Positions 31,541 through 41,339 of a stretch of 64,000 nt of DNA are shown one piece after another. Below the pieces are notes generated by a model. The model saw nothing but the letters and a program-made list of their open reading frames with translations. It was not told where the DNA came from and made no database searches. The position numbers and the translations under genes were made by a program. Within the stretch, counting starts at the first letter, position 1. Each line of letters begins with the position of its first letter. The DNA comes from a virus: the IMG/VR virus record IMGVR_UViG_3300044701_003953, positions 1-64,000 of that record. One strand, written 5' to 3'.

Positions 31541-33895
31541 TTAAAACGGTTCCATGGTTGGTATGTCGGCCGCCGTCAAGATCGTGTTCGAGAATATGAA
31601 ACTGTCCATGTATCCACGCAGTTTATTGGCCGATGCTGTGCCGGTGTTGAATGTTATATAATCCACGGTATAGTTGTTATTCGCATAGAACCAACCACTA
31701 CCCCATCTGGTCCAATCCTGACCGCCATAGGCGGCTCCCAGCGTATGCGTCAATGTCCTACTGCTGTTGTATATCCTTGACTGTATGACCGTGGTGTTGG
31801 CCTCGTGGAAAAACTCTATCCAGTTCCAACTATTTGACGATGGCACCGCGGTACCATAAGTCCTGTCGTCGCCGGCGCCAGCACCGTCCCAGGAAAATCT
31901 TGGATAGGCTGTAGAACCATTGAATGTGAGGTATGCGTTCATTATCTCGTTGCTGTTAGTGACGCCATTACGATAAAATCCCACCACTGGGAGATTGAGT
32001 AATGTCGTAGTTGAGTTGAACCACCAGCCCACATACCATGTCGATGATTTGAACCCCATACCCCTTGGGCTGATATCGACCATGACATAGTTGGTGCCAA
32101 TAGTGGGATTGCTGAAAAATATGCTGTTGCCGGTACCGCCGTAGACTGTGTTAGTAGAACCTTGGATGGAAAGATTGTTGCCACCATCGGCACCAATGGT
32201 ATAGACTCCATGAGCATAACTGCTGGAATCAGTGAAGGTGGTTCCAGAGGCGGCGCCATAGAGCTTGACAAGGTATGGTTTTAACTGTATCGCGGCCACT
32301 GTAAGGCTAAATGTGCGCGGACTGTCTTGATTTTCGGCATCGGTGGCCACTACCGTAAAACTGTAAGTGGTCTCTGAAATGATGCCAGTGACTGTGCCTG
32401 ACAGCACGCCTGCCGATGTTAGTGTCACGCCTGCGGGCAACGACGATCCTGCGGCCAAAGCATAGGAAGTCGCGCCAGTGGCAGATAGTTGGATACTGAA
32501 GGCTTGATCTACCATTTGGCTGGTTAATGTGCCGGATGTGACCCAAGTTGGTGTTGATGAGAAAGTCACTCCATTGGGTTTCATGGCCAGGCCACCATCG
32601 GGGTTATTTAGATAGACCATGTAGGAGCCAGCTGCGGTGGCAGGGACCTGTGCTCTGACTGCTGTACCGGACACGAATGTGGTTGATGTGGCTAGTGTGT
32701 CTCCGATCAGTACTTGGCATCCCGACACGAAACCCGAGCCGTTGAGTTTGATATATCCACCTGCGGTATCCACTGCGGTGTCGTCTAGCACCGTCCCCGA
32801 CGAGTCAGTGACTTCTACGGAACTGATCTTGGGCGGAAGTGCTGAGTTGGCATTTTGTATGATGACGGCATTGATAGATCCGGCACTGGTCGCTGCTACT
32901 GCGATCGTTCCAGCAGGGTTCACTATTAATGCCGACGGATTGGGATTAGACTCTGTGACCGGCGGCACGAAAGCGATAGAACCGGTGGTGTCGTCTGTTT
33001 TGATCTGAGCGCCACCAAGATCGATGGTACTGCCGCTCAAGTAAAGATCTCGCCAGCGATATGACGATGATCCAATGTCGTAAGTGACATCAGTGGCAGG
33101 AATGATGTCTTGATCTACTGCCGAAAGATCAACAGCAGAAGCAGCAGATGCCAGGACTTGTGCTCGTATGTAACCTGTAGTAGTGTCAGAGCCCAGCGTG
33201 ATACGATTCACACGAACTGACACATTGGCGCTGGTTCCTGTGCCTTGTAGAACGATGTTGCCACCGGAAATAGTAGTGCCGATCGTGACTACATCTTGCG
33301 CACTGTCGCTGAGTAGCACACCGTATTCAATCTCGGTGATAGTAGTGCCGTTGGTGACAGCATCTACTGTGGAAGTCTTGTGATATCCGCCAACATTGTC
33401 AGTGGCCGATATCAACCAACGCACAGTGGTCACGCCCGAGGCCGAAAATGAGTCGATAGTGGCCGGGCTGTCACTGATGTCTACTGCTTTGACATAGACG
33501 TTGCTGTTTTCTAGATTGGGGACAAATGTGAGTTCGGTGCTGCCAATGGTGATGGGGTCAGCTGTGGTCAGCTTCCAGATCGAACTAGAGTGTAGCGTGC
33601 CTTCAGTGACTGTGAGTATGAGCCCCGACGATACTTCGGCGTTTTCGTTGGCGTCTAGGGCGCGGGTCCAAGAGCCGTTACTGCCTGATCCCAAAGTAGA
33701 AACAAAATAGATACCGTTCTCTGTGGCGTCAGTCTGACCTGTGACCAGAACACGGTCATTGACTTGTAGATTTACGCCATCGACCGTGGCCGGTGTTCCA
33801 CCTGATAGTGTTACATTCGATGTAGTGGCTACACGACAACTGCTTTTAAAGTCTGATTCTTGCAGTTGGTTAAAGCGAGGTCTGGTTAATCCCAT
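31541..33895 (-). CDS. Tail fibre/adhesin with IPT, He_PIG and LamG-like domains
   Basis: 784 residues. N-terminus: a common phage fibre head (VATTSNVTLSGGTPATVDG, NDRVLVTGQTDATENGIYFV, GSWTRALDANEN). About 235-260: a YDIGSSSYRWRDLYLSGS motif. About 345-440: an IPT/TIG-like domain (KISSVEVTDSSGT, YIKLNGSGFVSGCQVLIG). About 445-530: a putative Ig domain (He_PIG; SYALAAGSSLPAGVTLTSAG). The C-terminal 240 residues look like a LamG/concanavalin carbohydrate-binding domain. It probably recognises host glycans. Confidence 0.75.
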   Translation of the reverse strand: MGLTRPRFNQLQESDFKSSCRVATTSNVTLSGGTPATVDGVNLQVNDRVLVTGQTDATENGIYFVSTLGSGSNGSWTRALDANENAEVSSGLILTVTEGTLHSSSIWKLTTADPITIGSTELTFVPNLENSNVYVKAVDISDSPATIDSFSASGVTTVRWLISATDNVGGYHKTSTVDAVTNGTTITEIEYGVLLSDSAQDVVTIGTTISGGNIVLQGTGTSANVSVRVNRITLGSDTTTGYIRAQVLASAASAVDLSAVDQDIIPATDVTYDIGSSSYRWRDLYLSGSTIDLGGAQIKTDDTTGSIAFVPPVTESNPNPSALIVNPAGTIAVAATSAGSINAVIIQNANSALPPKISSVEVTDSSGTVLDDTAVDTAGGYIKLNGSGFVSGCQVLIGDTLATSTTFVSGTAVRAQVPATAAGSYMVYLNNPDGGLAMKPNGVTFSSTPTWVTSGTLTSQMVDQAFSIQLSATGATSYALAAGSSLPAGVTLTSAGVLSGTVTGIISETTYSFTVVATDAENQDSPRTFSLTVAAIQLKPYLVKLYGAASGTTFTDSSSYAHGVYTIGADGGNNLSIQGSTNTVYGGTGNSIFFSNPTIGTNYVMVDISPRGMGFKSSTWYVGWWFNSTTTLLNLPVVGFYRNGVTNSNEIMNAYLTFNGSTAYPRFSWDGAGAGDDRTYGTAVPSSNSWNWIEFFHEANTTVIQSRIYNSSRTLTHTLGAAYGGQDWTRWGSGWFYANNNYTVDYITFNTGTASANKLRGYMDSFIFSNTILTAADIPTMEPF

Positions 33896-33918
33896 GTGCG
33901 AAATCCGTTTTTATCGTG

Positions 33919-33926
33919 TATTTATG
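33919..33926 (-). promoter_or_regulatory. T4-like late promoter word for the LamG/Ig fibre gene
   Basis: The minus strand reads CATAAATACACG, 23 nt before the ATG at 33895. Confidence 0.55.
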
Positions 33927-33954
33927 CTGTTGCTGGATTGTGACAACGGCCAAC

Positions 33955-33978
33955 AAAAAAGGGCCGGAGCCCTTTTTT
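33955..33978 (-). terminator. Rho-independent terminator
   Basis: A 10 bp stem AAAAAAGGGC-CGGA-GCCCTTTTTT lies between the 555-residue fibre gene and the next late promoter. Confidence 0.9.
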
Positions 33979-33996
33979 GCTTGATGCTGAGTTTGA

Positions 33997-35664
33997 TTAA
34001 TAGCGACCAACTGCTACTTCGATCACACCGCTCTGACCATCAAAGTTGGCCAGTGCTTTACCAATGATCTGACCCACTTTGGGATCACGAGCCACTGTGG
34101 CGTGTCCGTTACCGGAAGCTACCAAGATGTCGCCTTTGCGTACAGAACCTGTTACCTTGCAAGGAACACGACCTGTGAATGCTACTGCGACAACATTCGT
34201 ACCTTTGAGACCAGCGTTCATCAAGAAGCCAGGTGCTGTGGAAACCACACCAGCTACGCGAGTGGAACCTGGAGCAGCGACTGTGACTTCTTCGGCGCCG
34301 CCAAACTCAACTACTGTGCCAGCGTCATAGGCCTTGTCAGCAATATAGTTCTCTGCCAAGTCAGCGTATTTGGCTGTAGTCGCTTCGCCATCAAATGTGG
34401 TAGCGTAAACAGTACCAAACTTGTTGTTGCTTTGACCGATGTTGCCTGTGCCGTCTGTGCCGGCTTTGACGATGTCAGTGATCTCGATACCTGTGGCGGC
34501 ATCGGAACCGTCTGTGAACTTCATCTTACCGCTGCTGTTTGTTTGCTTAATAGCAGAAGCACCCGAACCAGTACCAATCTGAGACGAAGCAGCAACAACT
34601 TTCTTCAGGTTGTTGGAACTGTCTTTGATCTCAACGTCACCATTGGCATCTTTAGAGATCTTTGTACCGCCTAGGTTGATAGTAGAACCTGCTAGATACA
34701 AGTCACGGAAACGATATGTTGCCGAACCTAGGTCATAGGTTTCAGTCACTGTTGGTGTCAAGTTACCAGCGATAGTTGTGTTGCCGGGCAGAGCCGAAGC
34801 GTCACCTAGCACGCTGTAGTTTGTACCATCTGTGGTAAATTCCCACTTGTCAGAAGTTTCGTTCCAACGGATCTGTACAGCGGGGTCGTCGCCACGCAAG
34901 ACACGCAGACCAGCGTTCTGGCTTGGAGAACCTGTCGTGACATCGCTGTTGAGGTCGATGATGTTGTCAGCTACGCTCAATGTTGATGTGTTGACTGTGG
35001 TAGTAGTACCAGAAATAGTCAAGTTACCTGTGACTACCATGTCGTCGTCGATGCGTACTACACCTGTACCATTGGCTGTGACTGTGAGGTCTGTGTTTGT
35101 GGTTTTACTGGTTACGCTGTCGGTCTTGATACCAACTGCGATGTTAACAGCGTTACCATCACTGTTAGTGATGTTTGTGCCGGCTTCAATCTGTAGTGTA
35201 CCTTTGACGAGAACCACACCTGTGCCAACTGGATCAAGTTCTAGGTTACCCGAACCCGAAGTCTGGAATACCAGGTTTTGGTTAGCATCAGCTGAAACAA
35301 CGATGTTACCCGAATCTTCTTGCAGAACTTTCTGACCATTAACGTACAAAGATCCAGGACCGACGTAAACGTCTCGCCACTGTAGATCTGCGCTACCTAG
35401 GTCATAGGTTTGGTCTGTGTTGGGCAACATAGCGTTGCCGGTGAATACTACCGCACGAGTTCCGTCAATGATGACATCGACGTTGGAGCCTGTGCCTGTG
35501 TCGTTGATAGCGATAGTACTGTTGTTTTTGCTGATGCTGGATACGGCGATGTTACCGCCGAAAGAAACAGCACCTGCTGTTGAGCTGATCGTACCTGTCG
35601 AGGCATCGATCGATAATGGTCCAATCTGGATACCATTCTTTACTACGAAAAAGCTGCTTGCCAT
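33997..35664 (-). CDS. Tail fibre protein with YDLGS repeats
   Basis: 555 residues. The N-terminus MASSFFVVKNGIQIGPLSI is followed by beta-helix-like repeats with twice TYDLGSA--WRD(V/L)Y(V/L), each followed by a G-rich strand. Further parts are LTISGTTTTVNTSTLSVADNIIDLNSD and a C-terminal folded tip (AKYADLAENYIADKAYDAGTVVEFGG, ... GDILVASGNGHATVARDPKVGQIIGKAL). The tip domain is widespread in phage fibre and head-fibre-like proteins. It is bounded by terminators on both sides, so it is probably its own transcript. Confidence 0.75.
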   Translation of the reverse strand: MASSFFVVKNGIQIGPLSIDASTGTISSTAGAVSFGGNIAVSSISKNNSTIAINDTGTGSNVDVIIDGTRAVVFTGNAMLPNTDQTYDLGSADLQWRDVYVGPGSLYVNGQKVLQEDSGNIVVSADANQNLVFQTSGSGNLELDPVGTGVVLVKGTLQIEAGTNITNSDGNAVNIAVGIKTDSVTSKTTNTDLTVTANGTGVVRIDDDMVVTGNLTISGTTTTVNTSTLSVADNIIDLNSDVTTGSPSQNAGLRVLRGDDPAVQIRWNETSDKWEFTTDGTNYSVLGDASALPGNTTIAGNLTPTVTETYDLGSATYRFRDLYLAGSTINLGGTKISKDANGDVEIKDSSNNLKKVVAASSQIGTGSGASAIKQTNSSGKMKFTDGSDAATGIEITDIVKAGTDGTGNIGQSNNKFGTVYATTFDGEATTAKYADLAENYIADKAYDAGTVVEFGGAEEVTVAAPGSTRVAGVVSTAPGFLMNAGLKGTNVVAVAFTGRVPCKVTGSVRKGDILVASGNGHATVARDPKVGQIIGKALANFDGQSGVIEVAVGRY

Positions 35665-35695
35665 AGTTCCATATCTCCCTTCTGGCTTTTATTAT

Positions 35696-35725
35696 AAACA
35701 CGGGTGGAACCTACCACCCGTGTTT
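35696..35725 (-). terminator. Rho-independent terminator after the VTG-repeat fibre gene
   Basis: A 12 bp perfect stem (35696-35707 with 35714-35725, AAACACGGGTGG/CCACCCGTGTTT, loop AACCTA) directly follows the 1333-residue gene. Confidence 0.9.
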
Positions 35726-35737
35726 GTTCTTGCTCAA

Positions 35738-38700
35738 TTAAGCCGCGATGTAATCTTGCTTGACTACTACGCTGACTGTTCCCGAAGCGGCTGTGTATTG
35801 TAACAATACATTAGCGCCCGAGATCGTTGCTGTGATAGTTCCCAGCGAACCGTTTGTTGCTACGTTGCCGTATTCAACAAATGTTGCTGTTGTACCGTTA
35901 TGTACTACCAACACTTCGCTGACCTCGTAGTCGCCGCCGGCTGTGGAAGCCTGGACGACATACTTGGCGCTGCGATATGTGGCTTTGGCGAACGAGTCAA
36001 CAGTTGTAGCTGTTGTTGTCGCGCTTGTCGCGGCTGCTGTTGTTACGAAAGCACCGTTGGCAATTACTTTGGTTGTGTTAGCACCACCAGTGTACAGCTC
36101 TAATGCTGTGTCTGTTGGGCGGAACTCAAAGTCACCATTGACGCTGGCAACACCCGAAATCGTGGATGTTGTCTGCAGACGGCGCACATCGATCACATCA
36201 CCGTTCTCAGGGGCTTCTGTGAATGTCAGTGTTGTGCCCGAGATCGAGTAGGACACTGTTGGGATCTGGACCACACCGTTGATTGCTACGATAGCGCCAG
36301 CAGTCGTGATCGAGTCGGCCAGTGTAAAGGCTGTCGTAGATCCGTCACCGTTGAAGCTTTCTGCGGAAATGACTGTGAAATCACCGCCGATGTTTCTCCA
36401 CTGTGTACCTGTGTACAGTTCAGCACTGCCAGTTGTGGAGTTGTAACGAATCATACCAGCTGCGCCAGTTGCGGGACGCTCTGCTGTAGTACCTGCGGGG
36501 ATCATCATAGAGTCTGTGCCAAGTACTGCTAGTTTAGCACCAACTACTAGATCACCGGCTGTACCGTCACCACCAATGATGACTTGGTCGTATGTGGCAT
36601 CAGCAACAGAACGGAACAGACCTGCATCTGTGACACCGCTGTGGATGATGTTGTCACCGGCTGTTTGTGCCGAGTTGACTGTGAGGCTTTCGATATCCAG
36701 GTCTGTGGCAGAAACATCAGCTAATGTAGCAGAACCGCTAGCGTCCAGTGTTGTGAAAGCACCAGTGCTGGCTGTTGTAGCACCAACGGGTGTGCCGTCA
36801 ATAGCACCGCCACTGATCTGTGCGTCGCTGAACGAGCTTGTGCCTGTGGATGTTACATCACCTGTCAAGTCACCAGTTACGTTACCTGTGACATTACCTG
36901 TCAAGTCACCAGTTACATCACCAGTTACATCACCAGTTACATCACCTGTCAAGTCACCAGTTACGTTACCAGTCACGTTACCTGTTACGTTACCTGTCAA
37001 GTCACCAGTTACATCGCCTGTTACGTCACCTGTTACGTCGCCAGTTACATCACCAGTTAAATCACCTGTGAAGCCAGCTGAAGCAGAAACTGTTGTGAAA
37101 GCACCAGTGGATGCTGAGTTCGCGCCGATCGCTGTGCCATCGATGTTACCGCCGTTGATGTCAACGGTAGCAAATGTGGATGTACCAGAACTTGTTACGT
37201 CGCCTGTTAGGTCACCTGTTACGTTACCAGTTACGTTACCAGTTACATTACCTGTCAGGTCGCCAGTTACATTACCTGTCACGTTACCAGTCAAATCGCC
37301 TGTTACGTCACCAGTTAGGTCACCTGTTACGTTACCAGTTACATTACCAGTTAGGTCACCTGTCACGTTACCTGTAACATTACCAGTTACATTACCTGTC
37401 AAGTCACCAGTTACATCGCCTGTTACGTCGCCTGTCAAGTCGCCAGTTACATTACCTGTGACATTACCTGTCAGGTCGCCAGTTACGTTACCTGTTACGT
37501 TACCTGTCAAGTCACCAGTTACATCACCAGTAAATGTGGCGTTTGTACCATCGGTGCCATTTTCAAGGATTTTGCTTGTGCCGTTGCTTGCGTAGATATC
37601 GCCAGTTACGTCACCTGTTACATTACCTGTGACATTACCTGTCAGGTCACCTGTTACATCACCGGTTACATCGCCAGTTAAGTCGCCTGTGACATTACCA
37701 GTTACATTACCTGTTAAGTCGCCTGTGACATTACCAGTTACGTTACCTGTGACATCACCAGTTAGATCGCCTGTGACATCAGCAACGATATCTTTGTTAA
37801 AGTCCCATGTATCAGAAGCACTGTTGTATGTGATTGTTGCGTTAGCGCCATCAACTGTCAGGCCAGCACCGTTAGCGGCTGTAGCATTGGCAGCACCTTT
37901 GGCTACTGTGATGTTAAGGTCAGCGATGTCAACCTGTGTGGAGTTGACTGATGTCACAGTACCTTGTACTGTCAGGTCACCACCAACTACCAGATCGCCA
38001 CCAATGTTGGTGTCGCCACCAATACCAGCACCACCAGCGACCACTAAAGCACCTGTAGAGCTGTCTGTGGAAGCAGTTGTGTCTGTGATCTCAACAGCAA
38101 CAGCGGATGTTGTTAATGTTTCGGCAAATGTTGTTGTCAGTGTACCATCAACTGTGACTTCGATGTCGCCGGCGTTAGTACCATCGTCATTGATGATGAC
38201 GCTTGTGTCGTCTTCGATGATGCGGTCACCACCAGCACTGATCTTGCCGTCAACGTAGGCCTTTGTGGCTGCGTCTGTGTTGTCTGTAGGTGTGCCTACG
38301 TTAGTGATCTTGTTGGCACCAGCATCGATAGTGGAAGTAGCGTCAAATGTTGTGTCGCCCAGTGTAGTAGAAGCAGCGGAAGCATCAACTGTACCAGTGA
38401 ATGTGCTTGTACCAGCGGATGTGATATCGCCAGTTACATCGCCAGTTACATCACCAGTTAGGTCGCCTGTTACGTTACCAGTCACGTTACCTGTCAAATC
38501 GCCGGTTACGTCGCCTGTTAGGTCGCCTGTGATCGTTCCACTTGCTGTGATGTCATTGAATGAGCTTGTGCCGGAACTTGTAACATCACCAGTCAAATCG
38601 CCAGTCACGTTACCTGTAACATTACCAGTTACATTACCTGTCAAGTCACCAGTTACATCGCCTGTTACGTCACCTGTTAAGTCACCTGTGAAACCAGCTG

Positions 38701-39739
38701 AAGCAGAAACTGTTGTGAAAGCACCAGTAGAGGCCGAGTTAGCACCGATTGCTGTGCCGTCAATGTTACCGCCATTGATGTCAACTGTAGCAAATGTCGA
38801 TGTGCCGCTAGATGTGACATCACCTGTCAGGTCGCCAGTCACGTTACCTGTTACATTACCAGTTACGTTACCAGTCAAATCGCCAGTTACATCGCCAGTT
38901 ACGTCACCAGTTACATCACCTGTCAAATCGCCTGTGATCGTACCACTTGCTGTGATATTATTAAATGAGCTTGTACCGGACGAAGTGATATCGCCAGTTA
39001 CATCACCAGTTACATTACCTGTGACATTACCTGTCAAATCGCCTGTTACGTCACCAGTTAGGTCGCCAGTTACATTACCAGTTACATTACCTGTGACATT
39101 ACCTGTCAAGTCGCCTGTTACGTCGCCTGTTAGGTCACCAGTTACATTACCTGTGACATTACCTGTCAAGTCACCAGTCACGTTACCTGTAACATCACCA
39201 GTTAAGTCGCCACTGAAGCCAGTTGCGGCTTGTATTGTTGCGGCGCTAACGTCGCCTGTTGTTGTTAGGTCACCGCCTGTGATGCTCAGTGTACCATCTG
39301 TGAGTTCGTCACCAGTGATTACGCCAGCGACGAAGTCAGCTGTGGCTGTTTCGTTGATAGCACCTGCTGTACCACCAGTTTCTGTAGTCAGGATAGCTTT
39401 AAATGCGTCGTCGGCTTCTACCCAGACCAGGGCAGCGTTGACGTTGCCTACGCCAGAGATGCTGGCTAAGTTTCTGTTTACCAGGATACCAATGTCATAG
39501 CTTGGTGAACCGGTATAACCGTTGTTGAAAATGACCAGTGGGTCATTGATGTATGTGTTCGTGCTCTGTACCGTGCTCGTGTCGCCGCTGACAGACAAGT
39601 TACCAACGATGGTAACATTAGAATTCAGTGTTAGATCAGCGTTAAAAACCGAACCAACGAGTGTACCTGGTTTGATCTTGGTATACTCAATGGTTGAGTC
39701 CGTGATCTGATTATTTTTAATTCGTGTAATGTTAGGCAT
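35738..39739 (-). CDS. Giant repeat fibre with GNVTG/GDLTG tetrapeptide arrays
   Basis: 1333 residues. The N-terminus (TRIKNNQITDSTIEYTKIKPGT, VTIVGNLSVSGDTSTVQSTNTY) is typical of marine phage fibres. Long arrays of the four-residue unit [DN]-[VL]-T-G follow, roughly a hundred copies by eye, broken by short folded inserts (TSTFATVDINGGNIDGTAIG, which occurs twice, and a VDGKISAGGDRIIEDDTSVI block). The C-terminal 330 residues are globular (MMIPAGTTAERPATGAAGMI, FTLADSITTAGAIVAINGVVQ). The period fits a thin beta-solenoid or trimeric shaft. One late promoter word 160 nt upstream and a strong terminator define it as a single unit. Confidence 0.8.
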   Translation of the reverse strand: MPNITRIKNNQITDSTIEYTKIKPGTLVGSVFNADLTLNSNVTIVGNLSVSGDTSTVQSTNTYINDPLVIFNNGYTGSPSYDIGILVNRNLASISGVGNVNAALVWVEADDAFKAILTTETGGTAGAINETATADFVAGVITGDELTDGTLSITGGDLTTTGDVSAATIQAATGFSGDLTGDVTGNVTGDLTGNVTGNVTGDLTGDVTGDLTGNVTGNVTGNVTGDLTGDVTGDLTGNVTGNVTGDVTGDITSSGTSSFNNITASGTITGDLTGDVTGDVTGDVTGDLTGNVTGNVTGNVTGDLTGDVTSSGTSTFATVDINGGNIDGTAIGANSASTGAFTTVSASAGFTGDLTGDVTGDVTGDLTGNVTGNVTGNVTGDLTGDVTSSGTSSFNDITASGTITGDLTGDVTGDLTGNVTGNVTGDLTGDVTGDVTGDITSAGTSTFTGTVDASAASTTLGDTTFDATSTIDAGANKITNVGTPTDNTDAATKAYVDGKISAGGDRIIEDDTSVIINDDGTNAGDIEVTVDGTLTTTFAETLTTSAVAVEITDTTASTDSSTGALVVAGGAGIGGDTNIGGDLVVGGDLTVQGTVTSVNSTQVDIADLNITVAKGAANATAANGAGLTVDGANATITYNSASDTWDFNKDIVADVTGDLTGDVTGNVTGNVTGDLTGNVTGNVTGDLTGDVTGDVTGDLTGNVTGNVTGDVTGDIYASNGTSKILENGTDGTNATFTGDVTGDLTGNVTGNVTGDLTGNVTGNVTGDLTGDVTGDVTGDLTGNVTGNVTGNVTGDLTGNVTGNVTGDLTGDVTGDLTGNVTGNVTGDLTGNVTGNVTGNVTGDLTGDVTSSGTSTFATVDINGGNIDGTAIGANSASTGAFTTVSASAGFTGDLTGDVTGDVTGDVTGDVTGDLTGNVTGNVTGNVTGDLTGDVTGDVTGDVTGDLTGNVTGNVTGDLTGDVTSTGTSSFSDAQISGGAIDGTPVGATTASTGAFTTLDASGSATLADVSATDLDIESLTVNSAQTAGDNIIHSGVTDAGLFRSVADATYDQVIIGGDGTAGDLVVGAKLAVLGTDSMMIPAGTTAERPATGAAGMIRYNSTTGSAELYTGTQWRNIGGDFTVISAESFNGDGSTTAFTLADSITTAGAIVAINGVVQIPTVSYSISGTTLTFTEAPENGDVIDVRRLQTTSTISGVASVNGDFEFRPTDTALELYTGGANTTKVIANGAFVTTAAATSATTTATTVDSFAKATYRSAKYVVQASTAGGDYEVSEVLVVHNGTTATFVEYGNVATNGSLGTITATISGANVLLQYTAASGTVSVVVKQDYIAA
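36840..39210 (-). repeat. 12-bp period coding repeat arrays
   Basis: Arrays of a 12 bp unit coding [DN][VL]TG fill most of this interval, in blocks of about 8 to 28 units. Codons are shuffled between copies (GGT/GGC, ACA/ACT, GTA/GTC/GTT/GTG), so the protein repeat is far more regular than the DNA repeat. Two inserts, near 37080-37200 and 38690-38815, encode the same stretch, indicating larger duplications. Confidence 0.85.
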
Positions 39740-39767
39740 ACCTTGTAGCTCCTAAAAAGATTTCGCT

Positions 39768-39800
39768 ATGGTATTTACCAAAATCGTAGGTAAACACCAT
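39768..39800. repeat. Imperfect hairpin in the leader of the repeat fibre gene
   Basis: A 12 bp stem with one mismatch (39768-39779 with 39789-39800) lies in the 160 nt leader, 29 nt before the ATG at 39739. A second small hairpin is at 39863-39879 (TGACTC/GAGTCA). They could control translation or stabilise the 5' end. Confidence 0.45.
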
Positions 39801-39897
39801 TCGTGTGTGAAATTTTTAAGGTCTACAAGAATGGAGTTGGATGGAAGTTAATGACTAAGCCGTGACTCTACAGGAGTCAGGTATTGAATTACATTAT

Positions 39898-39905
39898 TAT
39901 TTATA
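39898..39905 (-). promoter_or_regulatory. T4 late promoter consensus for the repeat fibre gene
   Basis: An exact TATAAATA on the minus strand, immediately after the stop of the 477-residue gene, gives a leader of about 150 nt. Confidence 0.65.
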
Positions 39906-41339
39906 TCACCAGGTGCTTAAAGCGGCTCTAACCCAGGTGTTTTGTGCTACACACACATATACATAGTTACTATCATATGCTACTTGCCCAGGAGTACCAC
40001 TTGCTGTAGCACTAGACGGTGCTGTTGCTGAAGCTAGACGTGTAGCCACAGTTGTAGCTAAGAAACGCACATCAATGATGTCTGTGGGCAACGGAGTTTC
40101 TAAGAAAGTTATGTTTGTGCCCAACACGGAATATGTAGCAGGACTTTGTATCACGCCGTTTAATGACACCATTACGCTGTCTGTGGTCGCTTCTTGATCC
40201 AACGTGTATGTGTCTGAAGAGCCATCAGGTTCGATGATCTGTGATTCGATGTTATTAGTGAGCTTGACCCAGGTATTACCATCGTATAATTCAACTGTAG
40301 CTAGATCTGTGTTATAGCGTATGTCACCTGAATTTGGGGCCGCTGGACGCTGAGAAGTGTTACCAACGGGAAGATTTATCGCGGCCGTAGTATCAATGTT
40401 TAATACACCGGTTGTAGAGACCGTGTCACTGGAGATAGTAGTATTGCCAATCACATACCCTGTGGCATCAAACTGACTGTGTGCTACGCCGTCTACTGTG
40501 ACATTAATGACGCCAGGATCGATCCCGTCATCGTTGATAATAACTGAAGTGTCGCCTTTGATGATCCGGTCGTCATTGAAGTCTAAGAAACGAGTGTCAA
40601 CATAGTTTTTAGTGGCTGCGTCTTGCGGATCTTCAGGGTCAGCTACACTGGTTAGTGGGTTTCCGTTGAGGCTGATTTTGCCAGGGCCAATGGCATCTAG
40701 GACGAGATCTTTAGCGCCATCTAGTGTAGAAATAGTCGTGTCGGTGACTTGTAGGTTACCGATATTGGCTGTTTGTCCTGCGGCGGCGCCTACGCCTTTA
40801 GGGCCGACATATCGGGCGCCTGACACATAGATCGCTTTGTCAGTGACATTAGTAGCTATAGCTGTAGGAAGATTTTCTCCAATAAAATGCAAGATTCCAG
40901 CTTGATAGTCAAAAAACCATTCGTCATCGTTACCGGATCCGGCACCAATTAGCTGTGTGCCGGTGGTCTGCGGTGCCGCGGCGCCTGGATCATTTACATA
41001 AACTTTGACCAAGTAAGTAGATCCAAACTCAGGAGGTATCCAATCAACAAGATCTGTTTTCCAGGTACGATTGTCACTAGATGTGATGTCTTCTGTGCAT
41101 TCTACCGTGGCTGAAGCTAATCCTGAATCATTATAGACTTCAATGATGTCGATGCTGCTATCGGGCATGACCAATGGGATATCGGCAGATCTCTGCCAAA
41201 CTTTGTCTCCGCGCACCAGCAAGGGACTGGAGATGCTTTCGTTAAAAGCACGCTTGTATTCCAGAGTATCAGTTTTAGCTAGTCCGTAACCTAGCTTCTT
41301 CCAGAGATAGTCAACTTTTTGATTGTCGGAGATAGCCAT
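39906..41339 (-). CDS. Tail fibre/structural protein, 477 aa
   Basis: Residues 1-190 form a distinct N-terminal domain (KVDYLWKKLGYGLAKTDTLEYKRAFNE, VYNDSGLASATVECTEDITSS, FFDYQAGILHFIGENLP), found at the head of marine phage fibre proteins. The middle has DPQDAATKNYVDTRFLDFNDDRI, close to a block in the 1333-residue fibre. The C-terminus repeats the DSVMVSLNGVIQSPATYSVLGTNITF module, also shared. It is coupled (TAATG) to the PKD protein gene. Confidence 0.7.
   Translation of the reverse strand: MAISDNQKVDYLWKKLGYGLAKTDTLEYKRAFNESISSPLLVRGDKVWQRSADIPLVMPDSSIDIIEVYNDSGLASATVECTEDITSSDNRTWKTDLVDWIPPEFGSTYLVKVYVNDPGAAAPQTTGTQLIGAGSGNDDEWFFDYQAGILHFIGENLPTAIATNVTDKAIYVSGARYVGPKGVGAAAGQTANIGNLQVTDTTISTLDGAKDLVLDAIGPGKISLNGNPLTSVADPEDPQDAATKNYVDTRFLDFNDDRIIKGDTSVIINDDGIDPGVINVTVDGVAHSQFDATGYVIGNTTISSDTVSTTGVLNIDTTAAINLPVGNTSQRPAAPNSGDIRYNTDLATVELYDGNTWVKLTNNIESQIIEPDGSSDTYTLDQEATTDSVMVSLNGVIQSPATYSVLGTNITFLETPLPTDIIDVRFLATTVATRLASATAPSSATASGTPGQVAYDSNYVYVCVAQNTWVRAALSTW

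Noticed and set aside
36840-39210. CRISPR array suspected from the regular repeats
   Set aside because: The period is 12 bp, in frame, with no spacers, and codes a regular peptide.
36516-39500. Long plus-strand open frames full of SPVTSPVKSPVT-type repeats
   Set aside because: They are the antisense shadow of the VTG repeat fibre; the minus-strand frame is continuous, has a promoter, terminator and known fibre ends.
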